The translations under genes were made by a program, and so were the position numbers. A stretch of 64,000 nucleotides of DNA from Streptomyces sp. f51. GTDB taxonomy: Bacteria > Actinomycetota > Actinomycetes > Streptomycetales > Streptomycetaceae. Below, piece by piece: positions 32,680 to 41,831 of the stretch; position 1 is the first letter of the stretch, and every line of letters starts with the position of its first letter. The DNA lies in assembly GCF_037940415.1 (NCBI RefSeq), contig NZ_CP149798.1, positions 3,096,501 through 3,160,500 on the forward strand, given 5' to 3'. The notes below the pieces were generated by a model. That model was not told where the DNA came from. It did not search any database and saw nothing but the letters and a program-made list of their open reading frames with translations.

Positions 32680-34818
32680 TCAGCGGAGCTCCTCCGGGCA
32701 GGGGGTTCCCCGGGGGAGCTGGTAGGGGGCCGCGAGCCGGTAGGTGCCCGGCTTCGGGGCGAGCAGCTCCGTCCAGGTGTCGCCCGCCGCGGTCTCCTCC
32801 GTGGGCATCAGACAGCCGTTGAGGTTGTCGTACGTCTTCGGGGAGCCGTCCGCGCGCCGCTTGGACGCCTTCGTCTCCTGGGGCGCCTTGAGGCTCTTGC
32901 CCTTCTCGTCGACGACGCTCAGCCACGGCGAGTACGGGATGCGGATGAGGATGCGGCCCGCCTCCTTCACCTCGATCGTCATCTCGCCCTGCTCGGCCAG
33001 GTCGACGACGGCGTGCGGCTCGGCGAGCGGAGTGGGGTCGGTGACGGTGAACAGCTGCCAGTTCGCGTCGCCCCAGATCTGCCGGAGATAGGGCATGCCC
33101 CGCTGGACGAGCTCGCGTTCGCGCTGGCCGCCGTCGCCGTCCGGCTCGCCCTTGGGCAGTACGACATAGCGGATGGCCCAGCGCTGGAGCCACTCGTGGT
33201 AGTTGGCGGAGTTGAGCGTGTCGTCGTAGAAGAGCGGGTTGCGCTCCATGTCGGCCTGGCGGTTCCAGCCCCGGGCGAGGTTCACGTAGGGGGCTAGGGC
33301 GGACGCCTCGCGGTGCGAGCGGGCGGGGACCACCTCGACGCGGCCCTTCTCGGCGTCCGCCAGCTGGAGCTGGTGGACGAGCGGGGCGAGTTCGCGCGCC
33401 CAGGAGGCCGCCGGGGTCGTGTGCACGATGTCGTCGACCGTCTTGACGCCGATCCATCCGGTGAACACGGCGAAGGACAGGACGATGCCGTACCACTTGC
33501 GCGACTTCGGCACGGCGAAGGGCAGCGCGGCGATCAGGGCGACGCCCGCGAACAGCATCGCCAGGCGGGTGATGTTCGAGCCGATCTGGGAGCTGATCAG
33601 CCAGACGAGGAGCACGGAGAGGCCGTACACCGCCGCCGTGATCCTGACGGTCGTCCACTCCTTGGGGACCAGGAAGTACACCGCGGCGGCGGACCCGAAG
33701 GGCAGGAGGACCGAGAAGAACGTCATCGGCTGGGTGCCCGAGAAGGGGAACAGCAGGGCCGAGAGCGCGACCACGACCGTGGGGGCGATGCCGAGGGCGT
33801 AGGCACCCGGGCGGCGCTTCTGGAGGAACATGGCCGCGGCCAGCAGACCCACGAACAGTCCGGCGACCGGTGAGGCGGCCGTCGCGAGCGCGGCCAGCGG
33901 CGCCGCGCACAGGGCCTTCGCCCAGCGTTTGTAGCGCCAGCGGTGGGGCCAGCAGAAGACCACGGCGACCGCGCCGAGCGCGAACGCCGTGCCGAGTCCG
34001 TACGTCACCCGGCCCGAGATGGCGTTGCAGAGCAGCGCGAAGACACCCGCGAGCGAGGTGGCGACCGGGTTCCTGACGGCTCGGCTGCGGACGAGGATGA
34101 GCGTCAGCAGACCGGCCGAGATCGTCCCGGCGATCATCATGGTCGTCCGGACGCCCAGCACCGACATCAGATACGGCGACACCACGCTGTAGGAGACCGG
34201 GTGCATACCGCCGTACCAGGCGAGGTTGTACGCCGAGTCCGGGTGCCGGCCGACGAACTCCGCCCAGGCGTCCTGCGCCGCCAGGTCGCCCCCGCTGTTC
34301 GCGAACGTGAAGAACCACACGATGTGGAGCACACCGGCGAAGGCGGTGAAGGCGAGGACGGGGTACCGGCGGAAGAGGTCGAAGGGCCTGGAGCCGGCCG
34401 AACGGGCCGGTCCGTCCGAGGAGGTCGGCCCGGCCGGTTCGTCCGGCTCGGCCGAGGAGGTCGGCTCGGTGGGTTCGGCCGAGGAGGTCGGCCCGGTGGG
34501 TTCGGCCGGCGCGGTCGGCTGGTCCGACAGGGTCTGCCCGGTGGGCTCGTCCGGCCCGGTGACGCCCCGCTGCCCGGCGGGCCCGGTCGCGGCGCGCTGT
34601 CCGGCGGGGTCGCCGTCCGTTCCTAGGTCACGGACCGCCTCACGGGTGCCCGCGTGCAGCGGTATTCGCGGGCCCGTTCCCTGGCCCGCATCCGCGTCGT
34701 CGGCGTGTGTCGGCTCCGCTGTCGCCACTGCAAGGTTCTCCCGCTGTCCCGTTGGTCCGTTCTGGGCCGGGACCCGCGGCTCGCGAGCAGCCCCGATTGT
34801 CGCGACGCTAGCACGCAC
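32680..34818 (-). CDS. Large polytopic membrane protein with low-complexity N terminus
   Basis: 712 residues from GTG at 34818. The first 145 residues are disordered and repetitive in Thr, Pro, Ser and Glu (units like PTSSAEPTE). Then come about 12 membrane helices (YPVLAFTAFAGVLHIVWFFT; MMIAGTISAGLLTLILV; ALCAAPLAALATAASPVAGL). A 200-residue extracytoplasmic C-terminal domain contains NYHEWLQRWAIRYVVLPKGE. This resembles GT-C-type or arabinofuranosyltransferase-like integral membrane enzymes, but I see no catalytic signature I can name. It sits downstream of the D-Ala-D-Ala carboxypeptidase gene on the same strand, so an envelope role is likely. Confidence 0.75.
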   Translation of the reverse strand: MRASVATIGAAREPRVPAQNGPTGQRENLAVATAEPTHADDADAGQGTGPRIPLHAGTREAVRDLGTDGDPAGQRAATGPAGQRGVTGPDEPTGQTLSDQPTAPAEPTGPTSSAEPTEPTSSAEPDEPAGPTSSDGPARSAGSRPFDLFRRYPVLAFTAFAGVLHIVWFFTFANSGGDLAAQDAWAEFVGRHPDSAYNLAWYGGMHPVSYSVVSPYLMSVLGVRTTMMIAGTISAGLLTLILVRSRAVRNPVATSLAGVFALLCNAISGRVTYGLGTAFALGAVAVVFCWPHRWRYKRWAKALCAAPLAALATAASPVAGLFVGLLAAAMFLQKRRPGAYALGIAPTVVVALSALLFPFSGTQPMTFFSVLLPFGSAAAVYFLVPKEWTTVRITAAVYGLSVLLVWLISSQIGSNITRLAMLFAGVALIAALPFAVPKSRKWYGIVLSFAVFTGWIGVKTVDDIVHTTPAASWARELAPLVHQLQLADAEKGRVEVVPARSHREASALAPYVNLARGWNRQADMERNPLFYDDTLNSANYHEWLQRWAIRYVVLPKGEPDGDGGQRERELVQRGMPYLRQIWGDANWQLFTVTDPTPLAEPHAVVDLAEQGEMTIEVKEAGRILIRIPYSPWLSVVDEKGKSLKAPQETKASKRRADGSPKTYDNLNGCLMPTEETAAGDTWTELLAPKPGTYRLAAPYQLPRGTPCPEELR

Positions 34819-34860
34819 TCCGCCGGACGGCCCCCGTGTGGGGCGCCGTCCGGCGGAGTG
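34816..34860. terminator. Long hairpin between the carboxypeptidase and membrane-protein genes
   Basis: Perfect 15-bp stem, arms 34816-34830 and 34846-34860, 15-base loop. It follows the carboxypeptidase gene but its distal arm includes the GTG start of the next gene, so it may both terminate and limit translation. A second, smaller dyad around GACGTACGTC lies at about 34875-34895. Confidence 0.65.
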
Positions 34861-34931
34861 TGGTGCGGGTGACTCCGCCGGACGTACGTCGGCGGTGCGT
34901 GCGCGCCTACGTCACCGGTGCGCGGGGCGGC

Positions 34932-37900
34932 CTAGCCGACGCGGGTCAGCTTCGCGCCGAAGCCGGGCTCGGCGAGGTCCGACCGGAGCGCGACGGGGAT
35001 CCGCACGGCCTCGCTGGACCCGTCGCCGACCCGCAGCTCGCCGACGACCGTCCCCGCCTTGCCGGTGTGCGGCACGGCCGACTTGCCCTCGCCGATGCTC
35101 AGCCGGGTCTTCAGGCCCGGCCAGCCGATCGCCGTCATGTTCTTGGTGGCGACGACCGGGGTCCGGCCGCCGAGCTGGTCGTCCACATAGCCGACGACCT
35201 GGCCCTTCTTCACGACCGTGGCGGTGACCAGGCTCTTCTGCACCTTGTCGATCAGCTTCTGGCTGTTGACCAGGGCCAGGTGGAGGCTGTCCCAGACCTT
35301 GCCGGTACCGGCGTTCTGGTTCATCACCGCGCCGTAGATCGTCTGCGTCTTGCCGTCCACGACCTTGGTCGCGGCCCACACCAGGTTGCCGCCCGCGGGC
35401 GTCGACGAACCGGTCTTCAGACCGATCACACCGACCTGCTGGACCAGCAGGTCGTTGTTGTTGTAGATCGGGTTGGCCAGACCGGGGATCTTCGCGCTGG
35501 CCATCCCGACGATGCTGCGGAAGACGTCGTTCTTCATGACCTCCTTGGCCAGCTTGATCTGGTCCGTGGCCGTGCTGACCGTCGTCTTCTGGAGACCGCT
35601 CGGGTCGGTGTACGTGGTGTTCGTCATGCCGAGGTCCTTGGCCGCGGCGTTCATCTTGGTGACGAACGTCTTGCTGTCGGAGTCCCAGCGGGCCAGCAGC
35701 CGCGCCACGTTGTTGCCCGAGGGGATCATCAGCATCTGGAGCATCTGGCGCTCGGTGAACTGCTGGCCCTTCGACATCGCCGCCGTCGACTCGTCCGGCA
35801 GCTTGGACTCGTCCTCGGCCTGCTGGTCGACGGTGATCTTCTCGCCGTCCTCGTTCCCCTTGAGCGGGTGCTCCTGAAGGATCACGTACGCCGTCATGAT
35901 CTTGGCGACGCTCGCCGTGGGAGAAGGGGTCTGCTTGCCGTCGGTCCCGAGGCTGCCCACCCCGTCCACCTCTATGGCGGACTGGCCCTGACCGGGCCAG
36001 GGCAGGTCGAGGGTGCCGCCGCCGAAGGTGTACGTGCTGTCGGCGCTCAGCGCGAGAGCCGGGGCCGGCAGCGGGCGGAAGGCCTGCGCGACTGCAAAGA
36101 TCACCACGAGCAGCAGGAGCAGCGGCGTCCAGATCTTGACCCGGCGCACCAGGGTGCGGACCGGGGTCTGCGGCGGCGGCGGAGTGTTCGTCAGCTCGGC
36201 GAGCAGGTCCAGCGGGGGCTTCGGCGGAAGCGGCAGCTGGGTGGTGCGCTCCGGGCCGACCCGCGGGAAGGCCGCGGTGGCCGCCGCGGGCCTGTCGACG
36301 GGCTTGGGGGCGGGCTTGGGGGCCGCGGTGCGCTCGGGCGCCGCGGCCGCGGTGCCCTTCGGCTCGGCGGGGGCGGGCTCGGGCTTCGCGGCGGGCTCGG
36401 TCGTGGGCTTCGAGCGCGCCGGGGGGAAGTCGTCGAGGCGGTTGAGGGGGACGAACTTGCTGGTGCGCACGGGGGTGCCGGCCGGCTTGGCGCCGGGCTC
36501 CTCCGTGCCCTTGCCATCGCCGGAGGAGTCGGCGGCCGACTTGTCGGTGGCCTTGTCCGCGGGCGCGTCCGTCGGGCCGGTCGCGGGCTTCGCGTCGGCC
36601 GGCTTCCGGGTGGCGCCGCCCAGCTTGAGCATGGTGGTGGGCTGGTCAACGGCCGGGCGCCGCGGGGTCTTGAAGACGGCGGTGGGCTGGTCGACGGGAC
36701 GCCCGGGGGCGGAGTCCTCGTCGGCCTCCGTGTCCGGGGTCTCGTCGGCGTCCGTGTCCGGGGTCTCGTCGGCGTCCGTGTCCAGGGTCTCGTCGGTCAC
36801 CGCGTCGGAGGGCTCCGCGGGCTTCGCGTCCGAGGGCTCGTCCGCCGGGGTGTCCGAGGGCTCGTCGGCGGAGTCCGCGGAAGAGTCCCCTGTGCCCTCC
36901 GTCCGGCCCTTGGGGGCGGCTTCGGGCCTGTCCTCGGGTGCGGCGTCCTCCGGCTCGTCACCGGACGCTGACGTGGACGCGGACGCGGGCCGGTCCTCCT
37001 CGTCCTCCTCGTCGTCCGCGGGTGTCGCGGCGGAGGCGGCTTCCGGCTTCCGGCCCGGCTCGGAGTCGCCTTCGGAGTCCTCTTCGGGGTTCTCGTCGTC
37101 CTCGTCGGTGCCGGCGGTCGCGTCGGTGTCGATATCGATGTCGCGGTCGGAGCCGGGACCGGCGGCGGATTCGGCGGCCGTCCCGTCCGTGCCGGACGCC
37201 ACGCGGGCCGTGTCGGACGCCTCAGGGGCGTCCTCGGCCGTCGCGGAGGCCCCGGAGGCGCCTGTCGCGTCGGCGGGCTCGGTGACGGCGTCGTCGGGCT
37301 CCGCACCGTCCGTGACGGCGTCGGACCGGTCCGCGTCACCGTCACCGCCACCGTCACCGTCACCGTCACCGGCGTCGGTCTCGGTCTCGTCGGCGGCGCC
37401 GTCGCCGGCCTCGGAGCCCGCGTCGGAGCCGGACCCCGTGTCGGAGCCGGCCTCGCCTTCGGCGTCACCGTCGGTCTCGCTCTCGCCCGAGGCCGAGCCC
37501 GAGCCCGAATCCGAATCCGAATCCGAATCCGACGGAGCGGGTTCGTCCGTTCCGGCGACCCAGGCCGCCACGGCCGCGCGCAGCCGGGTGTCGCCCTCGG
37601 CGTTCTTGCCCCCGGACGCGCCGTCGCCCTCGGCGGGCTCGGAGGCACGCTCCGGCTCCGCCGCGAGGGGGGCGTCCGCCGTACGGGCCGCCTCGCCCTT
37701 CAGCGCCTTCGTCGAGAACACCGCCGTCGCCTGATCCACCCGTACCGTGGCGGCCCGCTCACGGGCCATCGCCATCCGGGGATCGGCCGGAGCCGAGCTC
37801 CGGGTCGACGTCGACGCCGGCGCGCCCGACCGCGCCGGACCGGGAACCGACGCCGGGGCCTCCGGCGTCGCTTCTGCCGACGACGCCGACGACTCGTGCT

Positions 37901-37946
37901 GCTTCGACCTGTCGGGGGACTCGCCCGCCACCGATGCCTCCTCCAT
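34932..37946 (-). CDS. D-alanyl-D-alanine carboxypeptidase with a 600-residue acidic cytoplasmic tail
   Basis: 1004 residues from ATG at 37946; an in-frame ATG at 38024 exists, but the 26 extra codons have poor codon usage. The penicillin-binding triad is SVAK (about 679-682), SGN (about 743-745) and KTG (about 844-846), a class S11 (PBP5-like) enzyme trimming peptidoglycan outside the cell. One membrane helix (LLLLLVVIFAVAQAF, about 605-621) separates it from an N-terminal cytoplasmic part rich in Asp, Glu, Ser, Pro and Thr. That tail carries VDQATAVF, VDQPTAVFK, VDQPTTMLK and RTTQL motifs, which look like Ser/Thr kinase targets. S11 enzymes are normally about 400 residues. Confidence 0.88.
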   Translation of the reverse strand: MEEASVAGESPDRSKQHESSASSAEATPEAPASVPGPARSGAPASTSTRSSAPADPRMAMARERAATVRVDQATAVFSTKALKGEAARTADAPLAAEPERASEPAEGDGASGGKNAEGDTRLRAAVAAWVAGTDEPAPSDSDSDSDSGSGSASGESETDGDAEGEAGSDTGSGSDAGSEAGDGAADETETDAGDGDGDGGGDGDADRSDAVTDGAEPDDAVTEPADATGASGASATAEDAPEASDTARVASGTDGTAAESAAGPGSDRDIDIDTDATAGTDEDDENPEEDSEGDSEPGRKPEAASAATPADDEEDEEDRPASASTSASGDEPEDAAPEDRPEAAPKGRTEGTGDSSADSADEPSDTPADEPSDAKPAEPSDAVTDETLDTDADETPDTDADETPDTEADEDSAPGRPVDQPTAVFKTPRRPAVDQPTTMLKLGGATRKPADAKPATGPTDAPADKATDKSAADSSGDGKGTEEPGAKPAGTPVRTSKFVPLNRLDDFPPARSKPTTEPAAKPEPAPAEPKGTAAAAPERTAAPKPAPKPVDRPAAATAAFPRVGPERTTQLPLPPKPPLDLLAELTNTPPPPQTPVRTLVRRVKIWTPLLLLLVVIFAVAQAFRPLPAPALALSADSTYTFGGGTLDLPWPGQGQSAIEVDGVGSLGTDGKQTPSPTASVAKIMTAYVILQEHPLKGNEDGEKITVDQQAEDESKLPDESTAAMSKGQQFTERQMLQMLMIPSGNNVARLLARWDSDSKTFVTKMNAAAKDLGMTNTTYTDPSGLQKTTVSTATDQIKLAKEVMKNDVFRSIVGMASAKIPGLANPIYNNNDLLVQQVGVIGLKTGSSTPAGGNLVWAATKVVDGKTQTIYGAVMNQNAGTGKVWDSLHLALVNSQKLIDKVQKSLVTATVVKKGQVVGYVDDQLGGRTPVVATKNMTAIGWPGLKTRLSIGEGKSAVPHTGKAGTVVGELRVGDGSSEAVRIPVALRSDLAEPGFGAKLTRVG

Positions 37947-38168
37947 GCGGCGCACGCCCTCCGCGCGCCGAAAACGAACCGTCAAACCCTTGAACCGCCG
38001 CCCGGACACCGCTGCCCGAACCATGTACCAGTGTCCTGTGCGAGGGCTCGACCGATGCGGTAGACGAGAACGACATACCTGCCGGTTCCCTCATATTCCG
38101 GTCACGCGCTCTCGACAGACCAATGTGAGAGGGGTCACCCTGTCATTCATCCACGCGGGGAGGCATGG

Positions 38169-38924
38169 ATGGGCAAGAGCCGCAGAACAATTCCGGAGGA
38201 GCTTCTGCTGCTGGCGTTGGACCCGGCCACGGGTACCACCGCGCAGCCGCAGTCGCTCGACCTCGGTCTGGCCGGAGCGCAGCTAGTGGAGCTGGCGCTG
38301 GCCGGACGGATAGCCCCAGACGGGGATCGTATCGCCGTGGTGGTGCCACGGCCGACCGGAGATCCAACACTGGACTGTGCGTTGGAACTCCTTCGCCGCC
38401 GCGGAGCACCTGTACGCGCGGTCAACTGGATCGGCGGACCCCGCCTGGGGCTCCGTCAGACCTACCTCTCGCATCTGGAGAGGTGCGGCATGGTCCATGC
38501 CGTGGCCGGCCAGATGTGCGGGGTGCTTCCGACGACTCGCTACCAGGCGACGGACACGGATATCAGCCGGGAGATCCGAACCCGGCTGGACAACGCGATC
38601 CGCACCGGCGTACCGCCGGACCCGCGGACCGCGGCGCTCGCCGCGCTGGCCCATGCGGTCGGTCTCGGCAAGCACCTGTATCCGGGGAACGAGGGACGAT
38701 CGTCCCGCTCCCGGCTGCGGGACCTGATCAGGCACGACCCCATGGGCGGCCTCGTGGCGCACGCCGTGATGGACGTCCAGAGCGGTGTGGCCGCACAGCC
38801 GCGCCGCAACCCTGCACCGGTGGGCCGTCCGGCCACCGCCGGAGTCAGGTCCGCACCGGAGCCCGCTCGCGGTGTTCCGGCGCAACCGCGCCATGGTTCG
38901 ATGGCGCGCGCCGTGGCGCACTGA
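38169..38924 (+). CDS. GPP34 (Golgi phosphoprotein 3)-like protein
   Basis: 251 residues. It begins with IPEELLLLALDPATGT and then GLAGAQLVELALAGRIAPDG, the GPP34-domain opening (ELLLL..D..G.......L..A...LL.GRI). In eukaryotes the fold binds phosphatidylinositol 4-phosphate. Bacterial members are numerous in Streptomyces and have no assigned role; membrane association is presumed. The C-terminal 45 residues are a Pro/Ala/Arg tail. It is divergent from the carboxypeptidase gene. ATG at 38169 follows GGGGAGGC. Confidence 0.85.
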   Translation: MGKSRRTIPEELLLLALDPATGTTAQPQSLDLGLAGAQLVELALAGRIAPDGDRIAVVVPRPTGDPTLDCALELLRRRGAPVRAVNWIGGPRLGLRQTYLSHLERCGMVHAVAGQMCGVLPTTRYQATDTDISREIRTRLDNAIRTGVPPDPRTAALAALAHAVGLGKHLYPGNEGRSSRSRLRDLIRHDPMGGLVAHAVMDVQSGVAAQPRRNPAPVGRPATAGVRSAPEPARGVPAQPRHGSMARAVAH

Positions 38925-39444
38925 GCCGCGGGCCCGTGACGGCCCGCGTCAGGCACCACCGGCGGCATCCGCGGCGGAGGGCATGCGCACCGCCCGCGCC
39001 GCCGGACACGCACCACCAGCACCGCCGTGAGACACCAGCACCGCCATGAGAAACCAGCGCCGCACCGCAGTCCCCATGATCCGGTTCGGGAGCCGCAGGT
39101 TCGCGCGGGGTGGCTGGGACCGTACGTCCGGACGACGACACGGTCCCGGCGCCCCGCGCGACCGCATCCGAGGCGGGGCACGCGTCCGCGGGCCGGCCGG
39201 GCCCCGAGGGGAGATCGTCCCCGTCCGCGCCCCACCTGGGCCCATGCGGTGATCTCCCGGGTCCTTCACGGGAGTTCGCGAGGCCGGGAACGGTGTCCCA
39301 TGACCGCGTATACACGCCGATTCCGCGAACTTGCGCCCACCCGGCGCATATACGCCGTTTCCCAGCGGTAGAAAGCACCTTGGTGGCAATCTGCTCAACA
39401 GCAGATACGCAAAGTACAGGCCCTTAGCCGGAGGTGCACGTCCC
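38925..39444. other. 520-bp non-coding region before the first XRE gene
   Basis: No gene is supported. It contains a 19-bp tandem repeat at 39014-39062. Two small AT-core palindromes follow, GCGTATACACGC (39306-39317) and GGCGCATATACGCC (39343-39356), with centres 38 bp apart. A probable promoter has TTGGTG at 39380-39385 and GATACG near 39404, flanking an inverted repeat CTGCT-N4-AGCAG (39391-39404). Confidence 0.55.
39014..39062. repeat. 19-bp tandem repeat
   Basis: CACCAGCACCGCCGTGAGA at 39014-39032, a copy with one change at 39033-39051, and a partial third copy. Non-coding. Confidence 0.7.
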
Positions 39445-40302
39445 GTGGCGTCAAGTGTCAATCCCACCGTCCGGCGGCGCCGGCTGGGCCAGGAGCTTCG
39501 GCGGCTCCGCGAACTCAAGGGCATGACGGCCGAAGAGGTCGCCGAGCGCCTTCTCGTCTCGCAGTCGAAGATCAGCCGGCTGGAGAACGGCAGGCGCAGT
39601 ATCAGCCAGCGCGACGTCCGCGATCTGTGCGGGGTCTACGAGGTCGAGGACCACCGCATCGTCGACTCGCTGATGCAGATGGCCAAGGACTCGCGCCAGC
39701 AGGGCTGGTGGCACTCCTTCGGCGACATCCCGTACAGCGTCTACATCGGCCTGGAGACGGATGCCGCGAGCCTGCGGGTGTACGACCCCCAGGTCGTCCC
39801 CGGCCTGCTCCAGACCCGGCAGTACGCCGAGGCGCTGATCGCGGGCGCGCTGCCGGAGACCGCGCCGGCCGACATCGACAAGCGCGTCCAGGTGCGGATG
39901 AAGCGGCAGGAACGAATCTCCGCCCCCGACAACCCGCTGCGTCTGTGGACCGTCCTCGACGAGTCCGCCCTGCGCCGCGCGGTCGGCAACCGCTCGCTGA
40001 TGCGCGAGCAGCTGGAGCACCTCGTCGAGCAGTCCCAACTGCCGCACGTCACCGTGCAGGTGATCCCCTTCGACATGGGCGCCCACCCGGGCCTCAACGG
40101 CCAGTACGCGATCCTGGAGTTCCCCGACGCGGCCGACTCCAGCGTGGTCTACATCGAGGGCGTGACCAGCGACCTGTATCTGGAGAAGGCGAACGACGTC
40201 CAGAAGTACAGCGTGATGTACGAGCACCTGCGGGCCCAGGCCCTGAACGTGGAGCAGTCACGGCAGTTCATCGCGGACATCGCGAAGGACTACGCGCGCT
40301 GA
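39445..40302 (+). CDS. XRE-family regulator with DUF5753 (WhiJ-like)
   Basis: 285 residues from GTG at 39445 (GGAGG 10 bases before). N-terminal HTH about 12-70: LGQELRRLRELKGMTAEEVA, then LLVSQSKISRLENGRRSISQ. The rest is DUF5753, with QGWWHSFGDIPYSVYIGLET, VPGLLQTRQYAEALI and VQVIPFDMGAHPGLNG. These regulators are expanded in Streptomyces and are usually coupled to a small DUF397 protein that binds them and relieves repression of differentiation genes (WhiJ, BldB-linked systems). The DUF397 partner lies 282 bp downstream at 40585. Confidence 0.88.
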   Translation: MASSVNPTVRRRRLGQELRRLRELKGMTAEEVAERLLVSQSKISRLENGRRSISQRDVRDLCGVYEVEDHRIVDSLMQMAKDSRQQGWWHSFGDIPYSVYIGLETDAASLRVYDPQVVPGLLQTRQYAEALIAGALPETAPADIDKRVQVRMKRQERISAPDNPLRLWTVLDESALRRAVGNRSLMREQLEHLVEQSQLPHVTVQVIPFDMGAHPGLNGQYAILEFPDAADSSVVYIEGVTSDLYLEKANDVQKYSVMYEHLRAQALNVEQSRQFIADIAKDYAR

Positions 40303-40584
40303 CGGGCGCGGGGGCGGCCTCACGGGGACGCCCCCGGCCGATGAGTGGCGGACCCTACACTGTCGCCGCCCCAACGGGGAAGACCCCCATGGAATATGCC
40401 ATCCAGTCGAGTGAATAGTCGCTTCGTCAGCCGATGTTGGCGAGTAGCGTCGATCACGCCATCGAGCAACGACGTTGGCGCAATCCGGACTGCGGGTCTC
40501 CTGACGGATCCGCGGTCCGGTGACAGCGCGCCGGCTGCTTCGTGGCGGCAACTCATCGACGAACGACAGCTTTCTGGAGCGATC

Positions 40585-40794
40585 ATGGCAATTCAGCAGG
40601 GCGCCACCGACACCTGGACGAAGTCTTCCTACTCCACCGGCAACGGCGCCTGCGTCGAGGTCAAGTCCCCGGTCCTCTCGGCGATGGCCGTCCGGGACTC
40701 CAAGGTCCCCGCCGGCCCGACCCTGGCCTTTCCCGCGGACGCCTGGAACGCCTTCGTCTCCGACGTGAGCCGGGAAGCGTCCCGCCTCGTCTGA
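40585..40794 (+). CDS. DUF397 small acidic protein
   Basis: 69 residues from ATG at 40585, GGAG 5 bases before. The family signature is complete: WTKSSYSTGNGACVEV, then MAVRDSKVPAGPTLAFPADA and W..FV. DUF397 proteins act as antagonists or partners of the neighbouring XRE/DUF5753 regulator. The 282-bp gap to the XRE gene may contain a separate promoter (GTTGGCGAG ... TAGCGT near 40436-40453), but no other feature is clear. Confidence 0.9.
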   Translation: MAIQQGATDTWTKSSYSTGNGACVEVKSPVLSAMAVRDSKVPAGPTLAFPADAWNAFVSDVSREASRLV

Positions 40795-40885
40795 CCCGTA
40801 TGGCCGGAACAACCTCACACGCTCCACCGAGAGCCCTCTCGTCCGGCCCGCCGTCCTGGCCGAGAGGGCACCGCTCTTCCCCTCC

Positions 40886-41725
40886 TCAGCGCAGGCGGTC
40901 CACGTAGGTGTCCGTTCCCGGGATCGTGGGGATGAACGGTGCGACCAACTCCACCCTTCCCAGGCCCGATTCGGCCACGGCCTCGTCCAGGCCCGTGAAA
41001 TGCGCCTCCCAGCAGTCGCGCGGGTCCTCCTGGAGGAACCACAGGAGGGTCAGCCGGGTGTCCACGCCCTCCACCTGCTTCACATAGGTCATCCGGTCGC
41101 CGGGGAGCGGAGTCGGCCGGAAGACGGTGACGAGGGCCGCGGGTGAGCCCTTCAGCCGCCCCGGCAGATGGCGGGAGCGCAGCCACTCCAGCAACTCCGC
41201 CCGCCGCTCGGCCGATTCGGCGTCGACGACCTCGACCACGAGGCCCGCGTAGGGGTGGTCGAGGGCGTGGAAGTCACGGGGGCCGGCGGCGCCGTCGCGG
41301 TAGACCGTGGCCTCGTGGTCCTGGAAGGCCGTGAAGACGTGCGTACGGTCCTGGTAGACGCGGCCGTCGCGGTTCAGCCGCCTGTTGATGCCGACGGTCC
41401 ACTTCATGTGGTCGTCGTAGCGGCCGTCGGTGACCCAGTAGGTCGAGATGTAGCAGCCCGCGGTGACCGGCTGGGCGACGGCCGACTTCTCGGGGTAGCG
41501 CAGCAGCTGGAGGTCACGGGTGGCCACCCAGCGGCGCCCCGCGTACATCCAGGGCATGGCCATCGCGCCGGCGTAGTAGTGGTCGTCCTCGTACCAGCGG
41601 TTGTAGGCGTACTCGTGGCCCGGGTGCGGTTCGACCAGGGTGATCAGGGCGTGGCCCGGGTGGACGCCGTACGGGCCGAGGGCTGCCAGTTCCGCGTAGG
41701 TCTCGCTGCGGGTCTCCTCCGTCAT
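40886..41725 (-). CDS. Conserved unknown protein, divergent from an SDR
   Basis: 279 residues from ATG at 41725 (AAGGGG 6 bases before). It is rich in aromatics: HEYAYNRWYEDDHYYAGAMA, PWMYAGRRWVATRDLQLL, and later a second half with HALDHPYAGLVVEVVDAESA and LLWFLQEDPRDCWEAHF. The two halves suggest duplicated ferredoxin-like (dimeric alpha/beta barrel) domains. I do not recognise a named family. Relatives appear, as I recall, beside catabolic SDR and oxygenase genes in actinobacteria. The CTGACG dyad in the shared promoter links it to the catabolic block at 55-63 kb. Confidence 0.7.
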   Translation of the reverse strand: MTEETRSETYAELAALGPYGVHPGHALITLVEPHPGHEYAYNRWYEDDHYYAGAMAMPWMYAGRRWVATRDLQLLRYPEKSAVAQPVTAGCYISTYWVTDGRYDDHMKWTVGINRRLNRDGRVYQDRTHVFTAFQDHEATVYRDGAAGPRDFHALDHPYAGLVVEVVDAESAERRAELLEWLRSRHLPGRLKGSPAALVTVFRPTPLPGDRMTYVKQVEGVDTRLTLLWFLQEDPRDCWEAHFTGLDEAVAESGLGRVELVAPFIPTIPGTDTYVDRLR

Positions 41726-41787
41726 GACGAACCCCTTCCTCGGTGGGACGCGCGCGGGACTTCCTTCCTCCGCCGGACGCCCATACT

Positions 41788-41802
41788 CTGACGCCCCGTC
41801 AG
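41788..41802. promoter_or_regulatory. CTGACG-N3-CGTCAG operator, copy 1
   Basis: Perfect 6-3-6 dyad CTGACGCCCCGTCAG, 30 bp before the SDR start and 63 bp before the divergent unknown gene. The same dyad recurs five times at 59.9-63.2 kb. Confidence 0.8.
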
Positions 41803-41831
41803 GCAATGCGCCAGAGCTGGGGAGGCCCCGG

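Noticed and set aside
34836..36971. Plus-strand frame of about 711 codons
   Set aside because: Antisense to the carboxypeptidase, whose SxxK, SGN and KTG motifs are all in the minus frame.
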